NCBI GenBank assembly: GCA_007125955.1
Contig: SLCF01000002.1
Span: 19,133-83,132, forward strand
Length of the DNA: 64,000 nucleotides
Origin: Bacteroidales bacterium
Lineage (GTDB): Bacteria; Bacteroidota; Bacteroidia; Bacteroidales; PUMT01
Reading direction: 5' to 3'
The first letter of the stretch is position 1. Every line of letters starts with the position of its first letter. Made by a program: the position numbers and the translations under genes. Shown here one piece after another: positions 8,827 to 17,773 of the stretch. A model generated the notes under the pieces. It was not told the DNA's origin, did not search any database, and was given only the letters and a program-made list of their open reading frames with translations.

Positions 8827-9783
8827 ATGCAAAATATCCCTTCACCAGTTAGCAGAAAAGATATAAAGGATGAACTCCGTTCGAATAAGTTCATAAGAAA
8901 GACAAACAATGCTGGCAATGAACTTTATATCGTAACGGCCAAGGACTCACCCAATACGATGAAAGAGATTGGCCGGCTGCGTGAGCTCAGTTTCCGTCAT
9001 GCCGGAGGAGGCACGGGCAAAAGCATTGATATAGATGACTTTGACAATTGCAGCGACCCCTACAGGCAATTGATCGTCTGGGATCCCAAACACCAGGAAA
9101 TACTGGGGGGATATCGTTTTTATATACCTGAAGCAGGAAAGCCATCAGATCCTTCAAAACTGGCTACTTCAAAACTCTTCAATTTTTCCGACCAGTTCAT
9201 TAAAGAGTACCTGCCCTACATGATTGAACTTGGCAGGTCATTTGTACAGCCTGCTTATCAAAGCACTTCAAGGGCAAGAAAAGGGTTGTTTGCACTCGAC
9301 AACCTTTGGGACGGACTGGGAGCAATTGTTGTTGACAATCCCGAAATGAAATATTTTTTCGGTAAGGTAACAATGTATAAAAGATTTAATTATCAGGCAC
9401 GCAATCTGATCCTCTATTTCCTTAATAAATATTTCCCTGACGAAGAAAAGCTTGTTACTCCAAAAGAGCCGCTCGAACTGAATATAGACTATCCAATGAT
9501 GGAAAAGATCTTCACCGGCAGAAGCTATCAGGATGATTACAAAATCCTTTCACAAAAAGTGAGAGGCTTCAAAGAGGTTATCCCTCCCCTTATCAACGCC
9601 TATATGAACCTTTCCCCTTCTATGAAGGTTTTCGGGACTGTGCTGAATGAAAGCTTCGGCAATGTTGAAGAAACAGGTATCATGATAACAATAAACGATC
9701 TTTACAGGAAAAAAGTGGAAAGGCATGTTTCTACTTACCAGCGCGTAAAGTATTATTTACACCCGCATTCTTCAAGCCCCTGA
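8827..9783 (+). CDS. GNAT-fold N-acyltransferase, OlsB/GlsB-like
   Basis: Soluble or membrane-peripheral N-acyltransferase expected to join a 3-hydroxy fatty acid from acyl-ACP to an amino acid. ATG 8827 (318 residues) is preferred; a TTG at 8755 in the same frame would add 24 residues of non-conserved sequence. The segment RQLIVWDPKHQEILGGYRFY is characteristic of the Acetyltransf_5 (OlsB-like) family, followed by YMIELGRSFVQPAYQ. It lies about 150 bp after a PlsC-type acyltransferase on the same strand. In Bacteroides thetaiotaomicron such a pair (glsB, glsA) is known to make glycine lipids; that assignment here is by family and context. Confidence 0.82.
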   Translation: MQNIPSPVSRKDIKDELRSNKFIRKTNNAGNELYIVTAKDSPNTMKEIGRLRELSFRHAGGGTGKSIDIDDFDNCSDPYRQLIVWDPKHQEILGGYRFYIPEAGKPSDPSKLATSKLFNFSDQFIKEYLPYMIELGRSFVQPAYQSTSRARKGLFALDNLWDGLGAIVVDNPEMKYFFGKVTMYKRFNYQARNLILYFLNKYFPDEEKLVTPKEPLELNIDYPMMEKIFTGRSYQDDYKILSQKVRGFKEVIPPLINAYMNLSPSMKVFGTVLNESFGNVEETGIMITINDLYRKKVERHVSTYQRVKYYLHPHSSSP

Positions 9784-9785
9784 GA

Positions 9786-11687
9786 TCAATAGGAACGGGC
9801 ATCCCTCGATTCAATGAAATTTATGAAAGAGGTGTTTACAACTTTGTTTCCGCCCGGTGTGGGATAATTCCCTGTAAAATACCAGTCTCCCGGATCGTTA
9901 GGGCAAGCCAGTCTGAGATTTTCAACTGACTGGAAGATAATGTCCACTTCAATGTTCATATCAGAAGGTTTAAGCAACCGGGAGATCTTTTCCGATATCT
10001 GCTCATTGGTGAACGGTCTGTAAAGCTCCTTTACATAGTTAACAATCTGGTCTTTTGGAAGGTTTTGCTGTTCCTTGGATTTGATGTATACCTCATTTAT
10101 AACGTTACCCCTGCCGGTCTCTTTAAGCAGAGCTATTGCAGCCCTGAAAGCTACAAAATCACTCAGCTTTGTCATATCAATGCCATAGCAGTCAGGATAC
10201 CTTATCTGGGGAGATGAAGAAACGACAATGATACGCCTGGGCTCAAGCCGTCCAAGTATTCTCAGTATGCTTTGCTTAAGCGTGGTGCCCCTCACAATGG
10301 AATCGTCTATTATTACAAGATTGTCAACTCCCGGCTCAATAGTTCCGTAAGTTATATCATATACGTGACCCACCAGATCGTTCCGCCCCTTTTCCCTTGT
10401 AATGAATGTACGCAATTTAACGTCTTTTACAGCTATACTTTCAATCCTCGGGCGACGGCCTATTATCTCTCCTATCTCCTTCTCTGAAAGATTCTCTCCA
10501 CCCTCAATTATCTCCTTTGTTTTCTGCTTTATCATGTGATCCTCCACACCTTTCACCATGCCAAGGAAAGCCGACTCAGCGGTATTGGGCACATATGAAA
10601 AAACGGTGTTCTTAAAATCATTGTCAATAGTCCTTATTATAGCGGGGGTCAGAAGTTCGCCAAGTTTTTTCCTTTCACGGTATATATTCTCATCGCTGCC
10701 CCTGGAAAAATATATCCTCTCAAATGAGCAGGAGCTCCGTTTTTCAGGTGTTCTGACCTCCTCTTCAGAAACCCCGCCTTCCCGCGTCACTATCAGGGCA
10801 TGTCCGGGTTTCAGCTCCTTTATCTGTGCTGAAGACACATTCATAACTGTTTGTATAACAGGCCGCTCTGATGCCGAAACAACAAATTCTTCGTCAGCAT
10901 AATAGTATGCCGGCCTTATTCCCCATGGATCGCGGTTTACAAAAACATCACCGTGACCAAGGATACCGGCTATCACATAGCCGCCGTCCCAATCCCGGCT
11001 GGAATCCCTTAGTATATTGACCAGATTAAGATTTTCTTCAATCAGTGCAGATATCTTATTTGTAGGAACCCCTTCTTTTTTGTATTTATGGTAAAGAAAC
11101 TGGTTCTCTTCATCAAGGAAGTAGCCCATTTTTTCAAGAACGGTAACCGTGTCTGTATACTCCTTGGGATGCTGTCCCAGGTCAATAAGTTTTGAAAACA
11201 ACTCATCAACATTGGTAAGGTTAAAGTTCCCCGACAAAACCAGGTTCCTTGATTTCCAGTTGTTCTCCCTCATTACGGGATGTACATAATCTATACTGTT
11301 CTCTCCGAAAGTTTCATATCTCAGGTGGCCCAGATAAATATTGCCTGCAAAAGGGAGATGTTCACCTGCATAAGAGGGGTCCTCCAAAAGAGACGGGTTT
11401 TTTTGCCTTACTTTCTCATAGTTGGAATAGATATCCTGAAACACATCATTGATCGAAGTAGAGGAGTTGGAACGGCTCCTGAAGATATACTGTTTTCCCG
11501 GTTTTCTTCCGAGTTTGAGACTTACAACCCCTGCGCCGTCCTGTCCGCGGTTCCGTTGCTTTTCCATAAGTATGTAAAGCTTGTTCAGACCGTACATCCA
11601 TGAACCGTACTTGAGCTGATAATATTCAAGGGGTTTGAGCAGGCGGATCATTGCAATTCCGCATTCATGATTAATCACTTCAGACAT
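9786..11687 (-). CDS. purF: Amidophosphoribosyltransferase, long Bacteroidota-type PurF
   Basis: First committed enzyme of purine synthesis: glutamine plus PRPP gives phosphoribosylamine. It has 633 residues, against about 500 in E. coli. The glutaminase nucleophile Cys9 is in HECGIAMIRL, behind an eight-residue leader (MSEVINHE) that would have to be removed, as in Bacillus PurF. RNRGQDGAG (46-54) and GHLRYETFG (120-128) are N-terminal nucleophile-domain motifs. The PRPP loop VIIDDSIVRGTT lies at 458-469. Extra segments, such as residues 60-110, account for the length. It converges with the GNAT gene with only 2 bp between stops. Confidence 0.88.
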   Translation of the reverse strand: MSEVINHECGIAMIRLLKPLEYYQLKYGSWMYGLNKLYILMEKQRNRGQDGAGVVSLKLGRKPGKQYIFRSRSNSSTSINDVFQDIYSNYEKVRQKNPSLLEDPSYAGEHLPFAGNIYLGHLRYETFGENSIDYVHPVMRENNWKSRNLVLSGNFNLTNVDELFSKLIDLGQHPKEYTDTVTVLEKMGYFLDEENQFLYHKYKKEGVPTNKISALIEENLNLVNILRDSSRDWDGGYVIAGILGHGDVFVNRDPWGIRPAYYYADEEFVVSASERPVIQTVMNVSSAQIKELKPGHALIVTREGGVSEEEVRTPEKRSSCSFERIYFSRGSDENIYRERKKLGELLTPAIIRTIDNDFKNTVFSYVPNTAESAFLGMVKGVEDHMIKQKTKEIIEGGENLSEKEIGEIIGRRPRIESIAVKDVKLRTFITREKGRNDLVGHVYDITYGTIEPGVDNLVIIDDSIVRGTTLKQSILRILGRLEPRRIIVVSSSPQIRYPDCYGIDMTKLSDFVAFRAAIALLKETGRGNVINEVYIKSKEQQNLPKDQIVNYVKELYRPFTNEQISEKISRLLKPSDMNIEVDIIFQSVENLRLACPNDPGDWYFTGNYPTPGGNKVVNTSFINFIESRDARSY

Positions 11688-11731
11688 TCAACAGTATATA
11701 TGTTTTATAATTGTATAGCCAGGTTTCCCCT

Positions 11732-12166
11732 CTAATCCAGCGGCGGAAAATCTATTGTTGCACTTACAATAAAAGCATGGGGATAATTACTGCTTATTTT
11801 CTGCAAAGTTTTCAGTGCCTCGCTTCTGGTCCTGAAGTCACCAACGTATACCTTGAAATTGGGCGGATCATAATCCAGATGTGTCTTGATCTCAGGATAC
11901 CTGTCATAAAACCGGGCACTCGTATCATTTGCATTGTTCCGGGCATTCTGTCCGGACTGTGAAAAAATCCGGATCCGGAAACCCGGGATCCCGTCACTCT
12001 CCTTATTAATTGCTGCATGCCTCTTAAGCAACTCTTCAAGGCGGGCATCCTGTATGACATTTATCTCCCCTCTTCTCTCCTGGGAATAAAGATCACCTCC
12101 TTCCAAACCGGATATAAAACTAACAGTCAATGTTATCAATATGAATAAAATAATACGGCTTTCCAT
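11732..12166 (-). CDS. Secreted SPOR-domain protein
   Basis: A 144-residue exported protein. A hydrophobic N-terminus (RIILFILITLTVSFISGLEG) looks like a signal peptide. The C-terminal half (about 72-140, GFRIRIFSQSGQNA then YVGDFRTRSEALKTLQKI and PHAFIVSATIDFP) is a SPOR domain, a fold that binds denuded septal peptidoglycan. Such small single-SPOR proteins are frequent in Bacteroidota and probably act in the periplasm at division sites. No partner gene is visible beside it. The domain call is firm; the cellular role is inferred. Confidence 0.8.
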   Translation of the reverse strand: MESRIILFILITLTVSFISGLEGGDLYSQERRGEINVIQDARLEELLKRHAAINKESDGIPGFRIRIFSQSGQNARNNANDTSARFYDRYPEIKTHLDYDPPNFKVYVGDFRTRSEALKTLQKISSNYPHAFIVSATIDFPPLD

Positions 12167-12215
12167 GATATTTGCTTTCCGGTATACTTAATTCTCAAAC
12201 CTGTTATAACGAGGG

Positions 12216-12223
12216 CAAAATTA
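12216..12223 (-). promoter_or_regulatory. Candidate -7 box of the SPOR gene
   Basis: The minus strand reads TAATTTTG, a match to TAnnTTTG, 50 bp before the ATG. No -33 TTTG is seen at 19-21 bp, so support is partial. Confidence 0.3.
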
Positions 12224-12341
12224 TAAATTTTATCTCAATACTGCATTTAAACGGAAGCAAAACTTCTTTTCTATAACGTATAAAGAAACCGGATTGGTTT
12301 ATATGAACAAACCTGCAGTTATACAGATCACTAAACAGCAG

Positions 12342-12803
12342 TTAAAAATCAATCCTTATTGTTTCACTTACATAAAATGTGCGGCTGTATAAAAAGGCCC
12401 TCATTTTTAAACTGCCTTTTATTTCAATATCAGCACTTTTCTGAAAAAATATGCTCATAAGCGAGCTGCTGCCCCCTGTCAGACTTTCAAGGTAAAGGGT
12501 GCCGGTTAATGAGTAAACACCTGATGACCTGCCGGGTATTGCAATATTTCGGGGATTTGCAATATTTCCAAGATTTATCCCGTCGTAAAATATATCAAGA
12601 TCGGCTTCGGTAACCCTGACACGATAGCGGTTGGGGTTTTCAACCGGAACATCCATCTCAAACTCTATTCCGCTTCCTGTGAACCGGATCAGCTCAAAAT
12701 TTTTAATATCGCCCACTTCAACCTCTTCAATTCTGGTACAGCCTGAACTCAGGAGAACAGACCCCGTCAGGCTTATTAAAAAAAACACGCGTAATAGAGT
12801 CAT
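12342..12803 (-). CDS. Lipoprotein of the LEA2 (water-stress/hypersensitive response) fold
   Basis: A 153-residue protein with a lipoprotein signal peptide ending in a clear lipobox (LLSSGC, Cys22), so probably attached to a periplasmic membrane face. The mature part contains the LEA14/WHy signature: a beta strand (FTGSGIEFEMDVPVENPNRYRVRVTEADLDIFYDG) with the conserved Asn-Pro-Asn, then NIAIPGRSSGVYSLTG. LEA2 proteins in bacteria are of poorly known function, often linked to stress. The gene stands alone, with about 175 bp to the SPOR gene downstream. Confidence 0.72.
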   Translation of the reverse strand: MTLLRVFFLISLTGSVLLSSGCTRIEEVEVGDIKNFELIRFTGSGIEFEMDVPVENPNRYRVRVTEADLDIFYDGINLGNIANPRNIAIPGRSSGVYSLTGTLYLESLTGGSSSLMSIFFQKSADIEIKGSLKMRAFLYSRTFYVSETIRIDF

Positions 12804-13000
12804 CTTAATTTTTTTTTTCTGACCTGAAAATTACTAAAAAAATATTCATTCACCACTTTCCTGTAATGCTAATTGATTTGAAAAAAAAGAGGGATTCTAT
12901 TAATAATTTGGGGATTCCTCGTTATTTAAGTTTTTTGCAACCGTAAACAGCATAACGTTTTACTTTTTCATTCCGTATTAACAATGATCATTTTTTTTAA

Positions 13001-13008
13001 TATGTTTG
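13001..13008 (+). promoter_or_regulatory. Candidate -7 box upstream of the first AbgT gene
   Basis: TATGTTTG matches TAnnTTTG, 92 bp before the ATG. The surrounding 297-bp divergent spacer (12804-13100) is A/T-rich with poly-T runs; I see no gene in it and no convincing -33 box. Confidence 0.28.
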
Positions 13009-13100
13009 TGTCTGTTTAAAATGTGCATTTTTTTGAATGAGGATCTTCTCCTTAATATGAAATAATTTACTTTTAAGTTTTTAAATCAAAAAACAGAGTA

Positions 13101-14633
13101 ATGGAAAGAAAAACTCTTTTTTCCCGCATTTTCGTAAAATCACTCGATTACATAGAATATATAGGCAACAAGCTGCCCCACCCTGCCACTATCTTTGCAT
13201 TGCTGGCAGGGTCTGTCATTCTGATCTCTCTTGTTACACACCTGTTAGGAGTTTCAGCTATTCACCCTGTTGACGAAAGCCTCATAACAGTGAACAATCT
13301 TTTGAGCAGCGACGGACTGCGCTGGATGTACACCAACATACTTGACAATTTCCTTCGCTTTCCTCCGCTTGGTTATGTTCTAGTAGTAATGGTCGGAATA
13401 GGACTGGCCGAGGGAACAGGACTTTTCTCCGTTCTGATCAGATCCCTTGTTTTGAGCGCACCTCCAAAACTTATTACCGCTGCGGTTGTTTTTGCAGGTG
13501 TTGTTTCGGGAGTAGCCGTGGAAGCGGGTTATGTTGTGCTGATACCTTTGGGAGCAATGATTTTTCATGCTCTGGGACGCCATCCCATGGCAGGGCTTGC
13601 AGCTGCATTTTGCGGTGTTAGCGCAGGTTTTGGGGCAAACATAGTGATAGGCTCTATTGACCCTATTCTTGCAGGTATTTCCACTTCCGCAGCACAGCTC
13701 ATAATTCCTGATATGGTTATCAATCCTGCCGTTAACTATTATTTCATGATAATCTCAAGTTTCGTTGTTGTTGTGGTAGGCACATATGTAACAGAAGGTA
13801 TCGTGGAGCCAAGACTGGGAAAATACGATGGCAATACTGAAAAATTCAAAATAGAACAGCTGTCAGCTCCAGAGAAGAAGGGGCTCAGATGGGCAGGGGT
13901 ATCGATGGTTATATTCCTGGTGATCCTTGCCTTAACGATCATTCCATCAAATGGCCTGCTGCGTGATCCGGAAACCGGATCTGTTCTTCACTCTCCCTTT
14001 TTCGACGGTATAATAATAGGCATTCTTCTCTTCTTCTTTATTCCCGCGCTGATATACGGAAGTATCGTTGGGACCGTCAGAAACGACAAGGATGTAATGA
14101 AACACATAATCAAATCCATGAGCGGTATGGGCAGCTATATTGTGCTTGTATTCTTTGCAGCGCAGTTCGTATACTTTTTCAGCTATTCAAATCTCGGATT
14201 GATCATTGCAATAAAAGGGGCTGCCGGATTAACCGAGATTGGACTTACAGGCCCATTGCTGATAGCTGCATTTGTTGTGCTTTCTGCTTTTATTAACCTT
14301 TTCATGGGAAGTGCCTCGGCAAAATGGGCTATTATTGCCCCGGTATTTATACCAATGCTGATGCTGCTGGAGAACCCTTACCACCCTGGCGTAACCCAGG
14401 CAGCATTCAGGATAGGCGATTCACTCACGAACCTGATAACGCCAATGATGAGCTACTTTGCCCTTATCGTAACCTTCGCCCAGAAATATGATGAAAGGTA
14501 CGGAATAGGGACAATAATATCTACCATGCTGCCTTATACCGTAATACTTGGAATTATATGGATTGGTGTAATGATGATATGGATGTGGCTGGGGATACCG
14601 CTAGGGCCTGACGGACCGTTATTTATTAATTAG
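13101..14633 (+). CDS. AbgT family transporter (first copy)
   Basis: Polytopic inner-membrane transporter of 510 residues with about a dozen hydrophobic segments. The N-terminal [16 protein letters not shown], the repeated loops with AVEAGYVVLIPLGAMIFHALGRHP, and [22 protein letters not shown] are AbgT signatures. E. coli AbgT takes up p-aminobenzoyl-glutamate; other members (MtrF, YdaH) export sulfonamides or aminobenzoates by proton antiport. Substrate here is not predictable. A closely similar paralogue lies at 57365-58921. The stop overlaps the convergent yebC stop by 4 bp. Confidence 0.88.
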   Translation: MERKTLFSRIFVKSLDYIEYIGNKLPHPATIFALLAGSVILISLVTHLLGVSAIHPVDESLITVNNLLSSDGLRWMYTNILDNFLRFPPLGYVLVVMVGIGLAEGTGLFSVLIRSLVLSAPPKLITAAVVFAGVVSGVAVEAGYVVLIPLGAMIFHALGRHPMAGLAAAFCGVSAGFGANIVIGSIDPILAGISTSAAQLIIPDMVINPAVNYYFMIISSFVVVVVGTYVTEGIVEPRLGKYDGNTEKFKIEQLSAPEKKGLRWAGVSMVIFLVILALTIIPSNGLLRDPETGSVLHSPFFDGIIIGILLFFFIPALIYGSIVGTVRNDKDVMKHIIKSMSGMGSYIVLVFFAAQFVYFFSYSNLGLIIAIKGAAGLTEIGLTGPLLIAAFVVLSAFINLFMGSASAKWAIIAPVFIPMLMLLENPYHPGVTQAAFRIGDSLTNLITPMMSYFALIVTFAQKYDERYGIGTIISTMLPYTVILGIIWIGVMMIWMWLGIPLGPDGPLFIN

Positions 14634-15376
14634 CCTTCCATTGCCCGGATCACCTCATCAGTGACATCCAGGTTGTGGTAAACATTTTGAACGTCATCGT
14701 CGTATTCAAGCTCTTCAATTATCCTGAGGACTTTAACTGCATCTTCAGTATCAAGCTGTTTATACTCCATTGGTATTCTCTGAAGCTCAGCATTTTCCGG
14801 TTCTGTTTCCATCGCCTCAAGCTGTTTTCTCACTTTCCCGAATGTTTCAAGTGAAGTGGTAATTATAAGATATTCACCTTCATAATCAAGGTCTTCAGCT
14901 CCCGCATCAATTATTTCCAGCTCGAACATCTCCTTGTCACTTATCCGCTCTTTTGGTACAGTTATTATACCTTTTCTTTCAAAAAGGAATCCTACCGAAC
15001 CGTTTGTAGCCAGATTCCCTCCCCTCTTGTTGAAAATTGCCCTTATGTTTCCAACAGTACGCTGATTATTGTCAGTTAGTGATTCAATAAAAACAGCTAT
15101 TCCGTTAGGGGCATAACCTTCATAAGTCACTTCCTGCAGGTCGGACGGATCCCTGTTCGCCTTGTTTACAGCTCTCTCTATATTATCCTTGGGCATATTG
15201 GCCCCTTTTGCATTGGCTATGGCCAGACGTAGCCTGGGATTGGATTCAGGATCTGCCCCCCCTTCCCTTACTGCAATATCTATCTCTTTAACAAGACTTG
15301 AAAATATCTTGGAGCGCTTGGCATCCTGTGCCCCTTTTTTCCTTTTTATAGTTGACCACTTACTGTGTCCTGACAT
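14630..15376 (-). CDS. yebC: YebC/PmpR family protein
   Basis: A 248-residue member of the YebC/TACO1 family, long annotated as transcriptional regulators and more recently linked to relief of ribosome stalling. The N-terminus MSGHSKWSTIKRKKGAQDAKRSKIF is diagnostic; NPRLRLAIANAKGANMPKDNIERA and YEGYAPNGIAVFIE follow. Normal length. It is a single gene with its own candidate promoter (15421-15428) and converges with the AbgT gene. Confidence 0.95.
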   Translation of the reverse strand: MSGHSKWSTIKRKKGAQDAKRSKIFSSLVKEIDIAVREGGADPESNPRLRLAIANAKGANMPKDNIERAVNKANRDPSDLQEVTYEGYAPNGIAVFIESLTDNNQRTVGNIRAIFNKRGGNLATNGSVGFLFERKGIITVPKERISDKEMFELEIIDAGAEDLDYEGEYLIITTSLETFGKVRKQLEAMETEPENAELQRIPMEYKQLDTEDAVKVLRIIEELEYDDDVQNVYHNLDVTDEVIRAMEG

Positions 15377-15420
15377 AGCTGATCATATTTGTTTAACCGC
15401 TTTCAACCTTGCTTACCATG

Positions 15421-15428
15421 CAAAGATA
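15421..15428 (-). promoter_or_regulatory. Candidate -7 box of yebC
   Basis: The minus strand reads TATCTTTG, a full match to TAnnTTTG, 45 bp before the yebC ATG. A TTG lies 23 bp further upstream, slightly beyond the normal 19-21 bp spacing. Confidence 0.4.
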
Positions 15429-15554
15429 AATTATATTTTCCATCTGATGAACAACCTCCGGTGAGATCTGTTTGCTGCATAATAGAAAACTGTTGATTGC
15501 AGGATAGAGAGCTATTTAATGCCCCGGGCAGTTAATGAATGCATGAAAAATGGC

Positions 15555-15562
15555 TATCTTTG
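15555..15562 (+). promoter_or_regulatory. Candidate -7 box of miaB
   Basis: TATCTTTG matches TAnnTTTG and lies 17 bp before the miaB ATG at 15580, implying a leader of about 10 nt. No clear -33 TTTG at the expected distance. Confidence 0.4.
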
Positions 15563-15579
15563 CATAAATTTTCAGATCT

Positions 15580-16974
15580 ATGTCCCGGAATTTGGAATTT
15601 GATGAGAATATGTGCGGAGCTGCAGAAACAGGTCAGAAGCAACTGAAACTGTTTGTCGAAACATTCGGCTGCCAGATGAATGGCAACGACAGTGAAGTGG
15701 TTGTATCTGTGATGCGAGACAACGGGTTTGTACTGACAGCTGATCCGGAAAATGCCGATGTGATTCTCATGAACACCTGTGCAATAAGGGAAAATGCAGA
15801 AAAAAAGGCGCTTAACAGACTCATGCATTTTATTCAGGAAAAGAGAAAGCGGCCGGGTTTGAAAGTCGGTGTCATCGGTTGTATGGCAGCAGGCCTGAAA
15901 GAGAAACTGAAGAAAAACGGAAGCCAGGTTGATATAATTGCGGGGCCCGATTCCTACCGTCAGCTCCCTTCACTTATTCAGGAAGCGGACGGCGGGCAGC
16001 AGGCTGTAAACATATTGCTGAGCCGCGAAGAAACCTACGCAGACATTAGTCCGGTAAGAATGGACAAGAACGGTGTTTCTTCATTCGTTTCCATTATGAG
16101 GGGGTGCAACAATTTCTGTTCCTATTGTGTAGTGCCACGTACCAGGGGAAGGGAAAGGAGCCGTAACCCGCATTCCGTTTTCCGTGAAGTGGAAAAACTC
16201 GCTGAACAAGGATACAGGGAGGTAACCCTTCTCGGACAAAATGTCAACTCTTACAGATGGAAAGAGGAAAGTACCGGAAAAGAAATTGATTTTGCGGGAC
16301 TGATCAGCCGGGTTGCCAGTGTGTCAATGGATATGAGAGTCCGTTTCTCCACCTCCCACCCAAAGGATATAAGCGACAGGCTTCTTTATACAATTGCTGA
16401 ACACAACAACATATGCAGGCACATTCACCTGCCTGTCCAGTCTGGCAGCACACGAATCCTGAATTTGATGAACAGGGGCTACAGCCGTAAGAGTTACCTC
16501 GAAAGAGTAAATGCCGCGAAAAAAATTATACCGGGATGTTCAGTTTCAACTGATATTATTGCAGGCTTCTGCTCCGAAACGGAAGAAGACCATCATGAAA
16601 CCATGACTCTTATGGAAGAGGCAGGTTTTGATTTTGCTTTCATGTTTAAGTACTCAGAAAGACCCGGCACAGCTGCCGCCAAAAACCTTCCGGATGATGT
16701 TGCCGGAGATGTCAAGACCCGCAGGCTGAACGAAATTATTGAACTGCAAAACAGGCTCTCTTCCGAAAGCAATAAAAAAGAGGAGGGAAAGACATACACA
16801 GTCCTTGCAGAAGGAAAATCGAAAAAATCCCCGCTTGAACTGTTCGGAAGAACATCACATAACAAGGTTGCAGTCTTCCCGGAAGGCAACATTAAACCGG
16901 GTGATTACGCCGATATCGTAATCACCGGATATACCTCAGCAACACTTATAGGCCGCATCAGAAATAGAAGCTGA
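15580..16974 (+). CDS. miaB: tRNA-2-methylthio-N6-isopentenyladenosine synthase MiaB
   Basis: Radical-SAM methylthiotransferase that converts i6A37 to ms2i6A37 in tRNAs. It has 464 residues. The N-terminal UPF0004 domain has its three cluster cysteines visible: Cys in TFGCQMN, in MNTCAIRENAEKKA and in GVIGCMA. The radical-SAM cluster motif is CNNFCSYC, followed by VVPRTRGRERSR; a TRAM domain ends the protein. The enzyme needs two 4Fe-4S clusters and so depends on the suf system, also in this window. Its 3' end overlaps the convergent next gene by 17 bp. Confidence 0.96.
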   Translation: MSRNLEFDENMCGAAETGQKQLKLFVETFGCQMNGNDSEVVVSVMRDNGFVLTADPENADVILMNTCAIRENAEKKALNRLMHFIQEKRKRPGLKVGVIGCMAAGLKEKLKKNGSQVDIIAGPDSYRQLPSLIQEADGGQQAVNILLSREETYADISPVRMDKNGVSSFVSIMRGCNNFCSYCVVPRTRGRERSRNPHSVFREVEKLAEQGYREVTLLGQNVNSYRWKEESTGKEIDFAGLISRVASVSMDMRVRFSTSHPKDISDRLLYTIAEHNNICRHIHLPVQSGSTRILNLMNRGYSRKSYLERVNAAKKIIPGCSVSTDIIAGFCSETEEDHHETMTLMEEAGFDFAFMFKYSERPGTAAAKNLPDDVAGDVKTRRLNEIIELQNRLSSESNKKEEGKTYTVLAEGKSKKSPLELFGRTSHNKVAVFPEGNIKPGDYADIVITGYTSATLIGRIRNRS

Positions 16975-17653
16975 AACTCGCCCATGCCGGGAGGCCGACC
17001 GGGAAAGTTTTTGCAATATCCTTCGAGTTAATGAAGGAGATGTCAAAAGAGGTGTTTTCCCCGATAAACCTCACACCATAAGTAAACAGAGCATAATTGC
17101 TATCCCCTGTTGGGAAAATCCAGTTTTCACTGACAAGGCCAATCCTGCGGGAAAGTCGTGTCATACCGCTAAGAGTAATAACCGGCTCATTTGAAAATTC
17201 ATCCTGTAGAAAAGCCCATCCTGCACCTATTGAAATATTGCTTTTATCGAAATGATATGTTCCCACACCATAAGCTATACCTCCATGCGCCTCGCTGGCA
17301 ATGACTGAAGCATTCAGGTAATGAACCCCGGCTCCGAGCGAAAAATTTTCAGACAGCTCTAAACCGATTTTCGGAAGAACCAGCAAAATAGGATTGCCGC
17401 TGAACGTGGAAATCGCCTCGAATCCCACGCCAAGAGAAAACCAGTCAGTTAACCCGTAATGTGCGGAATTGAAAAATATGAGCACATTCTGGTAATAACC
17501 GCTCCCTTTCTCAATATTCCTGCCTGTCTGGCTTATCAAATATCTTTCTGTGGAAGGATCCTCATACCAGTCATTTTGAGCTGAAACCTGCTGTGCCGAA
17601 ATACCGGCATTAATGAAGCATAAAGCTGCGATCAATATTATATACCTGCTCAT
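16958..17653 (-). CDS. Hypothetical exported outer-membrane-like protein
   Basis: A protein I do not recognise. ATG 17653 (231 residues) puts a signal peptide at the very N-terminus (MSRYIILIAALCFINAGISA); a frame-open ATG at 17683 would add ten residues in front of it. The mature part alternates hydrophobic and aromatic residues in short strands (YGLTDWFSLGVGFEAIS, SIGAGWAFLQDEF, ALFTYGVRFIGENTSFDISFI) and ends in ...WASFSFYF with a terminal Phe, as outer-membrane beta-barrels do. A small barrel is the likely fold. Function unknown; it converges with miaB. Confidence 0.65.
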   Translation of the reverse strand: MSRYIILIAALCFINAGISAQQVSAQNDWYEDPSTERYLISQTGRNIEKGSGYYQNVLIFFNSAHYGLTDWFSLGVGFEAISTFSGNPILLVLPKIGLELSENFSLGAGVHYLNASVIASEAHGGIAYGVGTYHFDKSNISIGAGWAFLQDEFSNEPVITLSGMTRLSRRIGLVSENWIFPTGDSNYALFTYGVRFIGENTSFDISFINSKDIAKTFPVGLPAWASFSFYF

Positions 17654-17773
17654 ATTATTAAATATTAGTTTATAAACAGGCAATTTAAGGAAGAATTAAA
17701 CAAAATGCAATTAAATTATACCTGGCATGTGAAGAGAGCAGCTTTTTAGTGCTCAGATCATTTGCCAAACCGG

